Source: CAYLMM01 sp964384825
GTDB lineage: Bacteria; Krumholzibacteriota; Krumholzibacteriia; LZORAL124-64-63
Direction: 5' to 3'
DNA: 64,000 nucleotides
Assembly (NCBI GenBank): GCA_964384825.1
Contig: CAYLMM010000004.1
Location: forward strand, 38,016-102,015
Each line of letters opens with the position of its first letter. Within the stretch, counting starts at the first letter, position 1. Positions 51,237-59,045 of the stretch are shown here, one piece after another. The translations under genes and the position numbers were made by a program. The notes under the pieces are model-generated. The model saw only the letters and a list, made by a program, of their open reading frames with translations, made no database searches and was not told the origin of the DNA.

Positions 51237-51265
51237 AACGGCCCGGTCGCATCGACCGGGCCGTT
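51237..51265. terminator. Bidirectional hairpin without U-tract
   Basis: AACGGCCCGGTCG and CGACCGGGCCGTT form a perfect 13-bp stem with a three-base loop, between the convergent stops at 51216 and 51300. Confidence 0.65.
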
Positions 51266-51299
51266 CCTGTATCTGCGGGGATGTTCTGCGGGCCGCGGC

Positions 51300-52571
51300 T
51301 CAGATATCGGATCCGCCGGCGGCGGACCGGGGGGGGGCGGCGACCGAGGGGAACATGCGGGAATCCTCGAGCGAGGCCTTCAGCACCATCGTGGCGGCGC
51401 CGATGGCCCCGGAAAGCGGCCCCAGCTCGCTGGCCCGGATCTCGGCCGCAGCGATCGAGCTGATCAGGGTGCGGCTGTTGATGGTCTCGCGCAGGGGTTC
51501 GATCAGCAGGTCGCCGAGCCGGGCGAGCCCGCCGCCGATGATCACCAGCGAGGGGTTCAGCAGGTTCATCATGCCGGCCACGGCGCGGCCCAGATGGCCG
51601 GCCGCCTCGTTCGCCACCTTCAGCGCGAGGGGGTCGCCGGCCAGGGCGGCTTCCTCGATTTCGTTGATCGAGGTCTCCTTGCCGGCCAGGCCGCTGTCGG
51701 GGAATTCGGCGTTCAGCTCGGCGGCGCGCTCGACCAGGGCCCGCGTGCCGACCAGGGTGACCAGGCATCCGCGCAGGCCGCAGATGCAGCGCTTGCCCTG
51801 AGGGTCGACGGCGATGTGTCCGATCTCGCCGGCGACGCCGGTCGAACCCCGGTAGATCTCGCCGTCGATCACGTGACCCGAGCCGATGCCCGTGGCGACC
51901 TTGATGTAGGCGATGTCGTCGACGCCGCGGCCCACGCCCCACCAGTGCTCGGCCAGGGCGCCCAGGTTGGCGTCGTTGTCGACCAGCACCTTGGTGTCGA
52001 AGCGCCGGGCGAGCATGTCGATGCCCAGCTTGCCCTTCCATTCGGGCAGGACGATCTCGGAGAGCCGGTCGGGATGGTACGGGTCGATGGGGCTGGGCAC
52101 CGCGACGCCGATCCCCACCAGGGGCCGGTCGCCGGCCTCGGGAGCCGAAAGGCATTTCCGGCAGAGGGTCTCGATGAGCTTGCGGGTGCCGGCCGGATCG
52201 GTGCGCACCGGATGCGCCCGCGATTCCCAGGTCAGCACGCGTCCGCGCAGGTCGGTCAGGGCGGCCACGACGTGGGTGGCGCTCATCTCGACGCCCAGGA
52301 TCGCGCAGGAATCGTCGCGGAACTCGAGCACGATGGGCCGCCGGCCGCCGTGCGACTTGCCCTCGCCGCTCTCGGCGACGATGCCCAGCGGCAGGATCTC
52401 GTTGACGATCTCCGAGACCGTCGAGCGGGACAGGTTGGCCGTCCTGGCGATCTGGGCCCGGGAGATCCGGCGCTCCTGCCAGATCAGGCGCAGGACCGCG
52501 TCGGCCAACGGGCGCGGCCTGTCCGGCGCCGAGCGCCGCAGGCCCTTCCAGAACAGGTTCTCGTTGTTCAT
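51300..52571 (-). CDS. ROK-family transcriptional repressor (NagC/XylR type)
   Basis: 423-residue regulator with an N-terminal winged helix (ISRAQIARTANLSRSTVSEIVNEIL, residues about 35-60) and a ROK sugar-kinase-like domain. Features: VGIGVAVPSPID, VDNDANLGALAEHWWG, IKVATGIGSGHVIDGEIYRG, GEIGHIAVDPQG, the zinc motif CICGLRGC and IIGGGLA. The extra HTH and the glucan context mark it as a regulator rather than a kinase. It is the second gene of a unit whose promoter carries operator site D, so it probably represses itself and the other three sites until a sugar binds. AAGGAA precedes the ATG. Confidence 0.92.
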   Translation of the reverse strand: MNNENLFWKGLRRSAPDRPRPLADAVLRLIWQERRISRAQIARTANLSRSTVSEIVNEILPLGIVAESGEGKSHGGRRPIVLEFRDDSCAILGVEMSATHVVAALTDLRGRVLTWESRAHPVRTDPAGTRKLIETLCRKCLSAPEAGDRPLVGIGVAVPSPIDPYHPDRLSEIVLPEWKGKLGIDMLARRFDTKVLVDNDANLGALAEHWWGVGRGVDDIAYIKVATGIGSGHVIDGEIYRGSTGVAGEIGHIAVDPQGKRCICGLRGCLVTLVGTRALVERAAELNAEFPDSGLAGKETSINEIEEAALAGDPLALKVANEAAGHLGRAVAGMMNLLNPSLVIIGGGLARLGDLLIEPLRETINSRTLISSIAAAEIRASELGPLSGAIGAATMVLKASLEDSRMFPSVAAPPRSAAGGSDI

Positions 52572-52604
52572 ACGCTCGGTTCCTTCGCGATCATCGTGCG
52601 ACGG

Positions 52605-53990
52605 TCAGCGGTGGAAGTAGATGTTGTCGATCAGCACCAGCGGCGCGTCGCCCGTGCTGAGAACCAGTTGCCCGACGTGATCCAGGGGCTGGGCGATGCC
52701 GAAATCGGCCAGCGGAATGTCCATCGACGACCATTCGCCCGACGTGAACGCGGGCGTCGTGTCCGCTCCGAAGGCAAGTTCCGACTGGCCGACGATGAAC
52801 CCGTTGTCGTCGTTGAAGGCCACGATCTTGACGTTGAACCCGGTTCCCTCGGCGGCGTAGACGTCGAGGTGCAGATAGTCCATCTGCGACGCGTCGACGG
52901 TATTGCTGCGGAAATCGATGCCTACGAAGTTCAGCGAAGAGTACATCAGGGCGTTGTCGCCGTCGATCTGGAAATCCGACAGTTCGGCCGTCGAGTACTG
53001 CCAGTTCGGGATGAAGCTGTCGACCGGCGAGTTCTGGTAGACGTCGCTGAACAGCGAAACCACCTCGCCGATGGGCTCGGTCGGGGCGGGCGCGGGGTCG
53101 GCCGGGGGCAGCTTGCCGCTCAGGACCGCCGAGCCTTCCGCCGGGACGCCGAGCAGCGAGGCGGTGACCGTCGCCTCGCCCTCGCCGATGATCCGGATGA
53201 CGTCGTTCTCCACGACCGCGACCGAGGGATCGGAGATCTCGAAATCGAAGTAGCCGGGGCCGTGGGCGACCTCGACGTCCAGCCCCAGGACCCGGTAGGT
53301 CGTGTTGGTGCCGGCCAGGCCGACGGTGGCGCCGGCGAAGTATTCCTTGGTCGCCGAGGGCATCCAAGGCCGAGGGTCGGCGATGTTGTCGACCGTCGCG
53401 AACTCGATCTGGTCGAACCAGATGCGGTTGTCCTCGGGCCGGCCGCTCTCGAGGGCCTCGGCGAAGGTGAACAGGCCGCGCTCGGCGATCAGGCGGGCGG
53501 CGTTGGGGATCGGGATCACCACCCGGCGCCAGGAGGTCGTCACCGTGATGTTCGACGTGGAGGCCTCGTAGCGCGAGGTGCCGGTGTTGTCGTTGCCGAA
53601 TCCGGCGACGTTCAGGCTGATCGGGGCGTCGGCGCGGGCGTAGAAGGTCAGCGCGTTGTAGGCGGTCAGGTCGCGCGGGGCGACCGAGGTCAGCACGCCG
53701 CCGGCGTAGGCGCCCAGAGGCGAATCCTCGGGCGGCAGGGTGATCATCATCGACCCGTCGCCGCTGTGGGCGTAGACCGTGTCGACGCTCACCGCGAAGG
53801 TCTTGGTGCCGGCGAAGGGCTGGTAGTAGACGTCGGTCTCCATGATCTCGTCGGCGAAAACGACCGGATCGTCCGTCGCGCGCGCGATCTCCAGACCGGC
53901 GGGATCGCGGTCGCTGCAACCGGCGGTCAGCAGCAACGGCAGAAGAAGGATCGCGGCCGGGAAGAACAGGTGGGTTCTGATCGGTTTCAC
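52605..53990 (-). CDS. Lipoprotein with carbohydrate-binding-type beta domains
   Basis: 461-residue lipoprotein (LLTAGC). Two beta-sandwich modules of CBM/galactose-binding-like style are visible. The first is at about 45-210 (DVYYQPFAGTKTFAVSVD, YNALTFYARADAPISLNVAGFG, WRRVVIPIPN, DNRIWFDQIEF). The second is at about 310-461 (FSDVYQNSPVDSFIPNWQYS, YLHLDVYAAEGTGFNVKIVAF, WSSMDIPLADF, VLIDNIYFHR). An Ig-like BIG2-style segment lies between them (VAVVENDVIRIIGEGEATVTASL). It resembles SusE/F-like glycan-binding surface lipoproteins in role, not in clear homology. GTG at 53990 has GGAGG upstream. First gene of the unit with the ROK repressor, under site D. Confidence 0.8.
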   Translation of the reverse strand: MKPIRTHLFFPAAILLLPLLLTAGCSDRDPAGLEIARATDDPVVFADEIMETDVYYQPFAGTKTFAVSVDTVYAHSGDGSMMITLPPEDSPLGAYAGGVLTSVAPRDLTAYNALTFYARADAPISLNVAGFGNDNTGTSRYEASTSNITVTTSWRRVVIPIPNAARLIAERGLFTFAEALESGRPEDNRIWFDQIEFATVDNIADPRPWMPSATKEYFAGATVGLAGTNTTYRVLGLDVEVAHGPGYFDFEISDPSVAVVENDVIRIIGEGEATVTASLLGVPAEGSAVLSGKLPPADPAPAPTEPIGEVVSLFSDVYQNSPVDSFIPNWQYSTAELSDFQIDGDNALMYSSLNFVGIDFRSNTVDASQMDYLHLDVYAAEGTGFNVKIVAFNDDNGFIVGQSELAFGADTTPAFTSGEWSSMDIPLADFGIAQPLDHVGQLVLSTGDAPLVLIDNIYFHR

Positions 53991-54075
53991 GACTGCCTCC
54001 GGAGGGGATGCGCCCATCGGGCCGGGGTCCCGGTTTCCCTTCGCCTTATAAGGATGGGAAAAGCCGGGAGCGGGT

Positions 54076-54125
54076 CTTTGTACGGCGACCGATCAAAGTA
54101 TCGCTTAAGGGGGAGGGGGTGTCAA
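54076..54125 (-). promoter_or_regulatory. Operator site D with promoter of the lipoprotein-ROK operon
   Basis: Arms CTTTGTACGG (54076-54085) and CCGATCAAAG (54089-54098) around CGA; eight of ten positions pair. Minus-strand promoter TTGACA (54125-54120), 17 bases, GATACT (54102-54097). The site begins at the -10 and covers the predicted start, implying autoregulation of the repressor. Confidence 0.75.
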
Positions 54126-54243
54126 GGGATTGGGCGCGAAGGGGGATTGGCCTGAATCGGCCCTCTTCGCATATCGGGATATGCGGCGTCGGAGGCGCTC
54201 TGAATATCGGTCTAGTTCGAGAAAAAACCGGAAAAGCGACTCT

Positions 54244-55587
54244 CTAGTCCTTTACCAAAACCCCCAAAACCTCCACATGCCCCGTCTGCGGGAACATATC
54301 CAGCACCCTGGCCTTCTTCAGCGCGTACCCGGCCTCGCCCAGCACCTTGCAGTCCCGCGCCAGCGTCGCCGGATCGCAGCTCATGTAAAGCACGGCCTTC
54401 GGCCCCAGTCCCGCCAGCAGCTTCGCCGTCTCGGCGCCCAGGCCGGTGCGCGGGGGGTCCAGCACGGCCACCGCTTCGGACCACGGGAAATCGGCGGCAT
54501 CGTCCGGCGCGCTCGCGGGCCATTTGGCCAGCACGCGCTCGACCCGTCCGTGCCAGACGGTCGCCTTGCCGCGGGTCGTGCGGTCGCGTTCGATGTTGTT
54601 CCGGGCGTCGCGCACCGCGTGCGGGTCGCTTTCGCAGGCGATGATCCGGTTGCTCATGTCGGCCAGGCCGAGGGTGAACAGGCCCACGCCGCAGTACAGG
54701 TCGGCCACCGGTACGGGATGGTCGCCGGCGATCTCGCCCAGCCATTCGCGGGCCAGCAGCAGGGCAGCCTCGGCCTCGGCCAGGTTGCCCTGGAAGAAGC
54801 TGTTCGCGCCGACGCGCCAGGTCAGGCCCGCCATCCGCACCAGCAGGTGGTCGCGGCCCCACAAGGGCAGGTTGTTGTAGAGGATGCCCACGCAGCCGGG
54901 CCGCGGCGATTCCCCGTCGGGCAGCTTGCGCAGCGAGGATTTCAGCGGGCGCATCCGGTTGGGAGGTCCGAAGAGCGACAGCAGGTAGCCGCCGCGGCCG
55001 TCGAGGCGCACGACGATCTGGTCGACCGGCGGCATCTCCACCAGGAACGGCAGGATCTCCTTGTCGAAGACCTCGGGCATCATCGGGCAGGTCGAAAGCG
55101 GCACCACCTCGTTGCTGCCGCGGCGCAGCAGGCCGAAGGGACCCATCGGACTGCGGGACAGCCGGATGCGGTTGCGGGCGCCGAATTCCGGGCCGGCCGG
55201 CTCGGGGGCCTCGAGCAGCCCTTCGGGGTCGATGCCGCCGATGCGGCGCAGGCAGTCGGCCACGATGTCGGTCTTGGCCTCGAGCTGCTTTTCGGCCGAC
55301 ATGTGCTGCATGTCGCAGCCGCCGCAGTCGCCGAAATGGGGGCAGCGGGGCTCGATGCGGGCGGGGCCGGCCTCGAGCACCTCTTGCAGTTCGGCCTGCA
55401 CGAAGTTCTTCTTGCGGCGCACGACGCGCGCGCGCACCCGGTCGCCCGGGGCGGTCAGCGGCACGAAAGCGGCCACTTCGCCGCAGCGGCCCAGACCGGC
55501 GCCGCCGGTGACCACCTTCTCGATGGTCGTCTCGAAACTATCCGGCGCGGTCGCCTGGTTCTGCTCGTTGCGCGTATCGTCCTGCAT
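54244..55587 (-). CDS. rlmD: 23S rRNA (uracil-5)-methyltransferase, RlmD/RumA family
   Basis: 447-residue TrmA/RlmD-type enzyme. N-terminal TRAM domain (about 20-75). Iron-sulfur cysteines in CPHFGDCGGCDMQH with a further Cys in STCPMM. SAM motif VADLYCGVGLFTLGLA. The catalytic region has DPPRTGL and the nucleophilic Cys in VLYMSCDPATLARD. Ends with DMFPQTGHVEVLGVL, the family C-terminal signature. It makes 5-methyluridine in 23S rRNA (or possibly tRNA). ATG at 55587 with AAAGGA upstream; monocistronic. Confidence 0.92.
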   Translation of the reverse strand: MQDDTRNEQNQATAPDSFETTIEKVVTGGAGLGRCGEVAAFVPLTAPGDRVRARVVRRKKNFVQAELQEVLEAGPARIEPRCPHFGDCGGCDMQHMSAEKQLEAKTDIVADCLRRIGGIDPEGLLEAPEPAGPEFGARNRIRLSRSPMGPFGLLRRGSNEVVPLSTCPMMPEVFDKEILPFLVEMPPVDQIVVRLDGRGGYLLSLFGPPNRMRPLKSSLRKLPDGESPRPGCVGILYNNLPLWGRDHLLVRMAGLTWRVGANSFFQGNLAEAEAALLLAREWLGEIAGDHPVPVADLYCGVGLFTLGLADMSNRIIACESDPHAVRDARNNIERDRTTRGKATVWHGRVERVLAKWPASAPDDAADFPWSEAVAVLDPPRTGLGAETAKLLAGLGPKAVLYMSCDPATLARDCKVLGEAGYALKKARVLDMFPQTGHVEVLGVLVKD

Positions 55588-55744
55588 GATCGTCCTTTCG
55601 GGGGAAACCGGTCGGGCCGGGCGGGTCCGCCGGGCGCCTCAAGCTAACACCCCGGCGCGCCGGTGCCAAGTCGGGGCACGTCGCTTGCTCGAAATCGGGG
55701 GGATGGGGTCGAGGATGACAGGCCGCCGCCGAGAGGGTATTCTG

Positions 55745-56524
55745 ATGACGATGCGAAGGAAGGAGCCACGTCATCACGCCGCGATCGCGCCCGCGAACAC
55801 GGCCCGGCGCCTTGCCGCCGCCGCCGTCCTGGTCTTGATCCTGGTCGGCTCCTTCGGCTGCTCGCCGCACCGCGCGGCGGGGCTGTTTCCGGCAACCGAC
55901 CCCGCGAAAACCGGTTCCGCCGATGCAGCCGGATCCGCCGCCTCCGCCACGCCGCGCCGCGTCGCCGGTCCGGCAGCCTCGGCCGCGGCGGCCCCGGCGC
56001 CCGCGGATGCCGCGACCTCCGGTTCCGCGCCCGCCGATTCCACCATCGCCGCCGCGAAGGCCCGGCCCCTTTTCGATCCCCTGCCCGACCCCCTGATCCG
56101 TTCGCGGATCGGCGGCGATCCGGCCCTGGCCGCCCGAGCCCGGCCCTCCCGCGGCGCGCCCTCGGGCGACGCCGCCGCCATGGCCGAGGGATTCCTGGGC
56201 ACCCCTTACGTCTTCGGCGGATCCACGCCGCGGGGCTTCGACTGCAGCGGCCTGGTCCAGTACGTCTACAAGCGCTGCGGGGTCGAACTGCCGCGGCGGG
56301 CCATCGACCAGTCGCGCGTCGGCCGCCGGGTCGGCGTGCGCGAACTGCGACGCAACGACCTGATCTTCTTCCGCACCCGCGGCCAATCGGTGTCCCATGT
56401 GGGGATCTACGCCGGCGGCGGCCGGTTCATCCACGCCCCGGGCACCGGCAAGCATGTCCGCAGCGACAGCCTCGAAAATCCGTGGTGGCGCAAACGCGTG
56501 ATGGTCGCGCGGCGGCTGCTTTGA
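55745..56524 (+). CDS. NlpC/P60 family lipoprotein (cell-wall hydrolase)
   Basis: 259-residue protein; hydrophobic signal ending in GSFGC (lipobox). Residues about 45-130 are a low-complexity Ala/Pro/Ser linker. The C-terminal NlpC/P60 domain has the catalytic Cys in STPRGFDCSGLVQYVYKRCG, the His in SHVGIYAGGGRFIHAPGTGK and a typical ending. It would cleave peptide cross-bridges in peptidoglycan (D-gamma-Glu to meso-Dap type). ATG at 55745 is chosen because GAGAGG lies eight bases before it; other in-frame ATGs at 55703 and 55715 are less well placed. Confidence 0.88.
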   Translation: MTMRRKEPRHHAAIAPANTARRLAAAAVLVLILVGSFGCSPHRAAGLFPATDPAKTGSADAAGSAASATPRRVAGPAASAAAAPAPADAATSGSAPADSTIAAAKARPLFDPLPDPLIRSRIGGDPALAARARPSRGAPSGDAAAMAEGFLGTPYVFGGSTPRGFDCSGLVQYVYKRCGVELPRRAIDQSRVGRRVGVRELRRNDLIFFRTRGQSVSHVGIYAGGGRFIHAPGTGKHVRSDSLENPWWRKRVMVARRLL

Positions 56525-56572
56525 TATCCTGGGGGCCCCGAAAAGCGTTCCGTTTGGAGGGGGGCTGGGGAG

Positions 56573-56596
56573 CGGGGGCGGCGCGAGCCGCCCCCG
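56573..56596. terminator. Hairpin terminator between convergent genes
   Basis: CGGGGGCGGC and GCCGCCCCCG form a perfect 10-bp stem with a GCGA loop; weak T-richness downstream on the plus strand. Confidence 0.6.
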
Positions 56597-56613
56597 TCGG
56601 TCTTTCCGGATGG

Positions 56614-57750
56614 TCAGGGGATGCGGTAGGCCGGCGCGATCCGCAAGCCGGACGGCTCGTCCCGGTCCAGGAAATGCATCTCGATCGTCATCCCGCCCTC
56701 GGGATCCACGTCGATCACCGCGAACTGGTTGGCGTCGTCCACGTCCATCACTTCCCGCTGGACGATCGTCCAGCCTTCCAGGTCCTCCCATCCTCCGTCG
56801 CGCAGCATCTCGATCTCGCGGCCGCGCAGGTCGCGGGCCCGGCGCCGGGCGGCCCCGAAGCCGCCGCCGGGCTTGCCCGAGATGTTCACCAGGATCAGGC
56901 GATCACCGTCGGCGCGGGTCAGGTCGAAGCGCTCGTAGGTGTGGGTGTGGCCGACCAGCACCACTTCGACGCCGCCGTCGATCAGCATGTTCGGCAGGGT
57001 CTCGCCGCCGTTTCGGTACGACCACAGGGCGGCCGCGTCGTCGCGGTGGATCTTCGAGGACTGCACGAAGGGATGGTGCATCACCGCGACCGTCGTGAGC
57101 CAGGGGCCGGTTTCGGCCAGACGGTCGGCCAGCCAGATCATCTGCGCCTCGGCGCGGCTGCCGGGCGGGGGCGATGCGGGCGAGTCGAGCTCGGCCTCGT
57201 CGCCGTAGACCAGGTCGTTGCTGTCGAGGAACAGGAAGCGCAGCGGGCCGATCACCTTGGCGTAGTACATCCGGTCGGGGCCGAAATCGGCGTCCAGGTA
57301 CGACAGGAAGGCGCCCGTGTTCTCGCGCCCGGCCCGGCGCTGGTTGTGCGATAGCTCGTGATTGCCGATGCCCACCAGGTAGGCCATGCCGGAGCAGGGG
57401 GCCAGGATCCCGGCCAGGGTGGAGAACTGGTCGGCGTGGCGGCCGTCGGCGACGATGTCGCCGGTGTCGAGCATGAACAGCGGCGCCGGATCCGCGGGCA
57501 AGGCGGCGATCCTCTCCATCATCCCGGGCCAGGTGTCCTGGGCCCGCTGGTCGCCGAAGACCACGAAGCGGTACCCCTGCGAAGGATCGATCCCGGAGGC
57601 CAGGAGCGTCTCGATGGTCGGATGATCCAGGGGCCGTACCGCCCGATCCGACGACCGCGGCCAGTCCACGGCCCCGGCGGCGCCGGCGACGGTCAGCAGC
57701 AGGATCGTCGCGGCGGCCGCGAGCAAAGCCAGAGGGTGCGTGCGGTTCAT
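56614..57750 (-). CDS. Secreted calcineurin-like metallophosphatase
   Basis: 378-residue exported metallophosphoesterase. Signal peptide MNRTHPLALLAAAATILLLTVAGAAGA. Metal motifs: VVFGDQRAQ, LDTGDIVADG, GIGNHELSHN, VMHHPFV and VLVGHTHTYER, arranged as in purple acid phosphatase-like enzymes. It acts outside the cytoplasm; the substrate is not defined. The ATG overlaps the ThiI stop (ATGA), an unusual pairing of a secreted enzyme with a tRNA-modification gene that probably reflects only shared transcription. Confidence 0.88.
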   Translation of the reverse strand: MNRTHPLALLAAAATILLLTVAGAAGAVDWPRSSDRAVRPLDHPTIETLLASGIDPSQGYRFVVFGDQRAQDTWPGMMERIAALPADPAPLFMLDTGDIVADGRHADQFSTLAGILAPCSGMAYLVGIGNHELSHNQRRAGRENTGAFLSYLDADFGPDRMYYAKVIGPLRFLFLDSNDLVYGDEAELDSPASPPPGSRAEAQMIWLADRLAETGPWLTTVAVMHHPFVQSSKIHRDDAAALWSYRNGGETLPNMLIDGGVEVVLVGHTHTYERFDLTRADGDRLILVNISGKPGGGFGAARRRARDLRGREIEMLRDGGWEDLEGWTIVQREVMDVDDANQFAVIDVDPEGGMTIEMHFLDRDEPSGLRIAPAYRIP

Positions 57751-58976
57751 GCGGGGGTCTCCTCGGAGGTTTCGGGGGCGTCGCCGCGGGCGTCGATCTT
57801 CAGGCAGACGGCGGTTTCCAGGGCCTCGGCCACCGCCGCGTCGAGATCGATCTTTTCCGACAGTTCCAGCAGCTGATAGGCGCGGGCGTTGAGCACCGGG
57901 CGCGGCGAGCGGATCGAGCAGCAGTCGCGGTACGGCAGGATCGAGGCCTCGTAGGCCCCCATCTTCCGCGAGAGGGCCGTGATCTCGAGCTTGTCCAGGC
58001 CCACCAGGGGGCGCATCACCGGCAGCTTGATGTCCGAGCCGATCGCGGCCAGGTTGTGCAGCGTCTGGCTGGCGACCTGGCCCACGCTGTCGCCGGCGAC
58101 CAGGGCCAGGCAGCTTTCGCGCCGGGCCAGCCGCTCGGCCGTCTTGAACATGTAGCGGCGGAACAGGACCATGTCGTAGGAATCCTCGACCACGCCGATC
58201 GCCCGCGACTCGTAGGGGAAGGCCGCGACCAGATGCAGCGTCAGCGGCGTCGGCGAGAAGCCCTGCAGCACGCGCGCCAGCTGCTCGATCTTGGCGGTGT
58301 CGGCCTCCTCCACCGAGCGGCCCGAATAGAAGTGGATGAATTCGGGGCGGCAGCCGCGCTTCATCATCATCCAGGCGGCCACCGGCGAATCGATTCCGCC
58401 GGACAGCAGCACCATCACCCGGCCGCTCGACCCCACGGGCAGGCCGCCGAAGGCCGTGGTGTGGCCGGTGAGGATCAGCACCTCTTCGCGCAGCACCAGC
58501 AGATGCAGGGTGTAATCGGGGCGGGACATTTTGGCGGGCAGACCGATCGCCTGCTGCACGTCGGCGCCCACGATCGCGTTGATCTCGGGCGAGGTCAGCG
58601 GGAAGGTCGTGTCCGAGCGGCGGGTGTGGATCTTGAAGGTCTTCGCGTCGCCGACGTCGCGCCGGGCGATCTCGACCGCGGTGCGCCGCAGTTCGGCCAG
58701 ATCGTCGTCCAGATCCCTGCGCGGGATCGGCACCCCGAGCGCCAGCCACTGCACGCCGAAGACACGCCGCGCCTTCTCGAAGATCGCCTCGCCCCGCTGC
58801 GGATCGCTGAAACGGATCAGGAAGCGGCTCTCGATGTGGTTGATCGCGGTGATCGGCTCGCCGTCGAGCGCGACCGCCAGGTTGTTCCGCAGCCGGCGCT
58901 GGAACATGCGGCGGTTCTTGCCCTTCAGGGCGATCTCGGCGTAGTGCACGGCGAGGACGGACACGGCGTGTGACAC
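57747..58976 (-). CDS. thiI: tRNA 4-thiouridine synthase ThiI
   Basis: 409-residue ThiI. N-terminal ferredoxin-like and THUMP domains (HYAEIALKGKNRRMFQRRLRNNL; TFKIHTRRSDTTFPLTSPEINAIVG) and a PP-loop ATPase (VLLSGGIDSPVAAWMMMKRG). The Cys pair in LPYRDCCSIRSPRPV includes the expected active-site Cys. It adenylates U8 of tRNA and transfers sulfur to give s4U. It lacks the C-terminal rhodanese domain of the E. coli enzyme, as in many bacteria, so sulfur must come from a separate carrier. GTG at 58976 with AGGAG upstream. Confidence 0.95.
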   Translation of the reverse strand: MSHAVSVLAVHYAEIALKGKNRRMFQRRLRNNLAVALDGEPITAINHIESRFLIRFSDPQRGEAIFEKARRVFGVQWLALGVPIPRRDLDDDLAELRRTAVEIARRDVGDAKTFKIHTRRSDTTFPLTSPEINAIVGADVQQAIGLPAKMSRPDYTLHLLVLREEVLILTGHTTAFGGLPVGSSGRVMVLLSGGIDSPVAAWMMMKRGCRPEFIHFYSGRSVEEADTAKIEQLARVLQGFSPTPLTLHLVAAFPYESRAIGVVEDSYDMVLFRRYMFKTAERLARRESCLALVAGDSVGQVASQTLHNLAAIGSDIKLPVMRPLVGLDKLEITALSRKMGAYEASILPYRDCCSIRSPRPVLNARAYQLLELSEKIDLDAAVAEALETAVCLKIDARGDAPETSEETPA

Positions 58977-59045
58977 GGCGCTAGGCTCCTGTTCGGGGAT
59001 CGGAAGTCCAGGGATACACCATGGTCGTGCGACCGGGCGGAGATG

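Noticed and set aside
48088..52155. 1355-codon minus-strand open frame opposite the glycosidase-barrel gene
   Set aside because: Shadow frame with valine/glycine/arginine-rich low-information sequence; the plus strand has a signal peptide and conserved motifs.
49914..54155. 1413-codon plus-strand open frame over the ROK and lipoprotein genes
   Set aside because: Overlaps three supported genes in a non-coding frame and has no recognisable segment.
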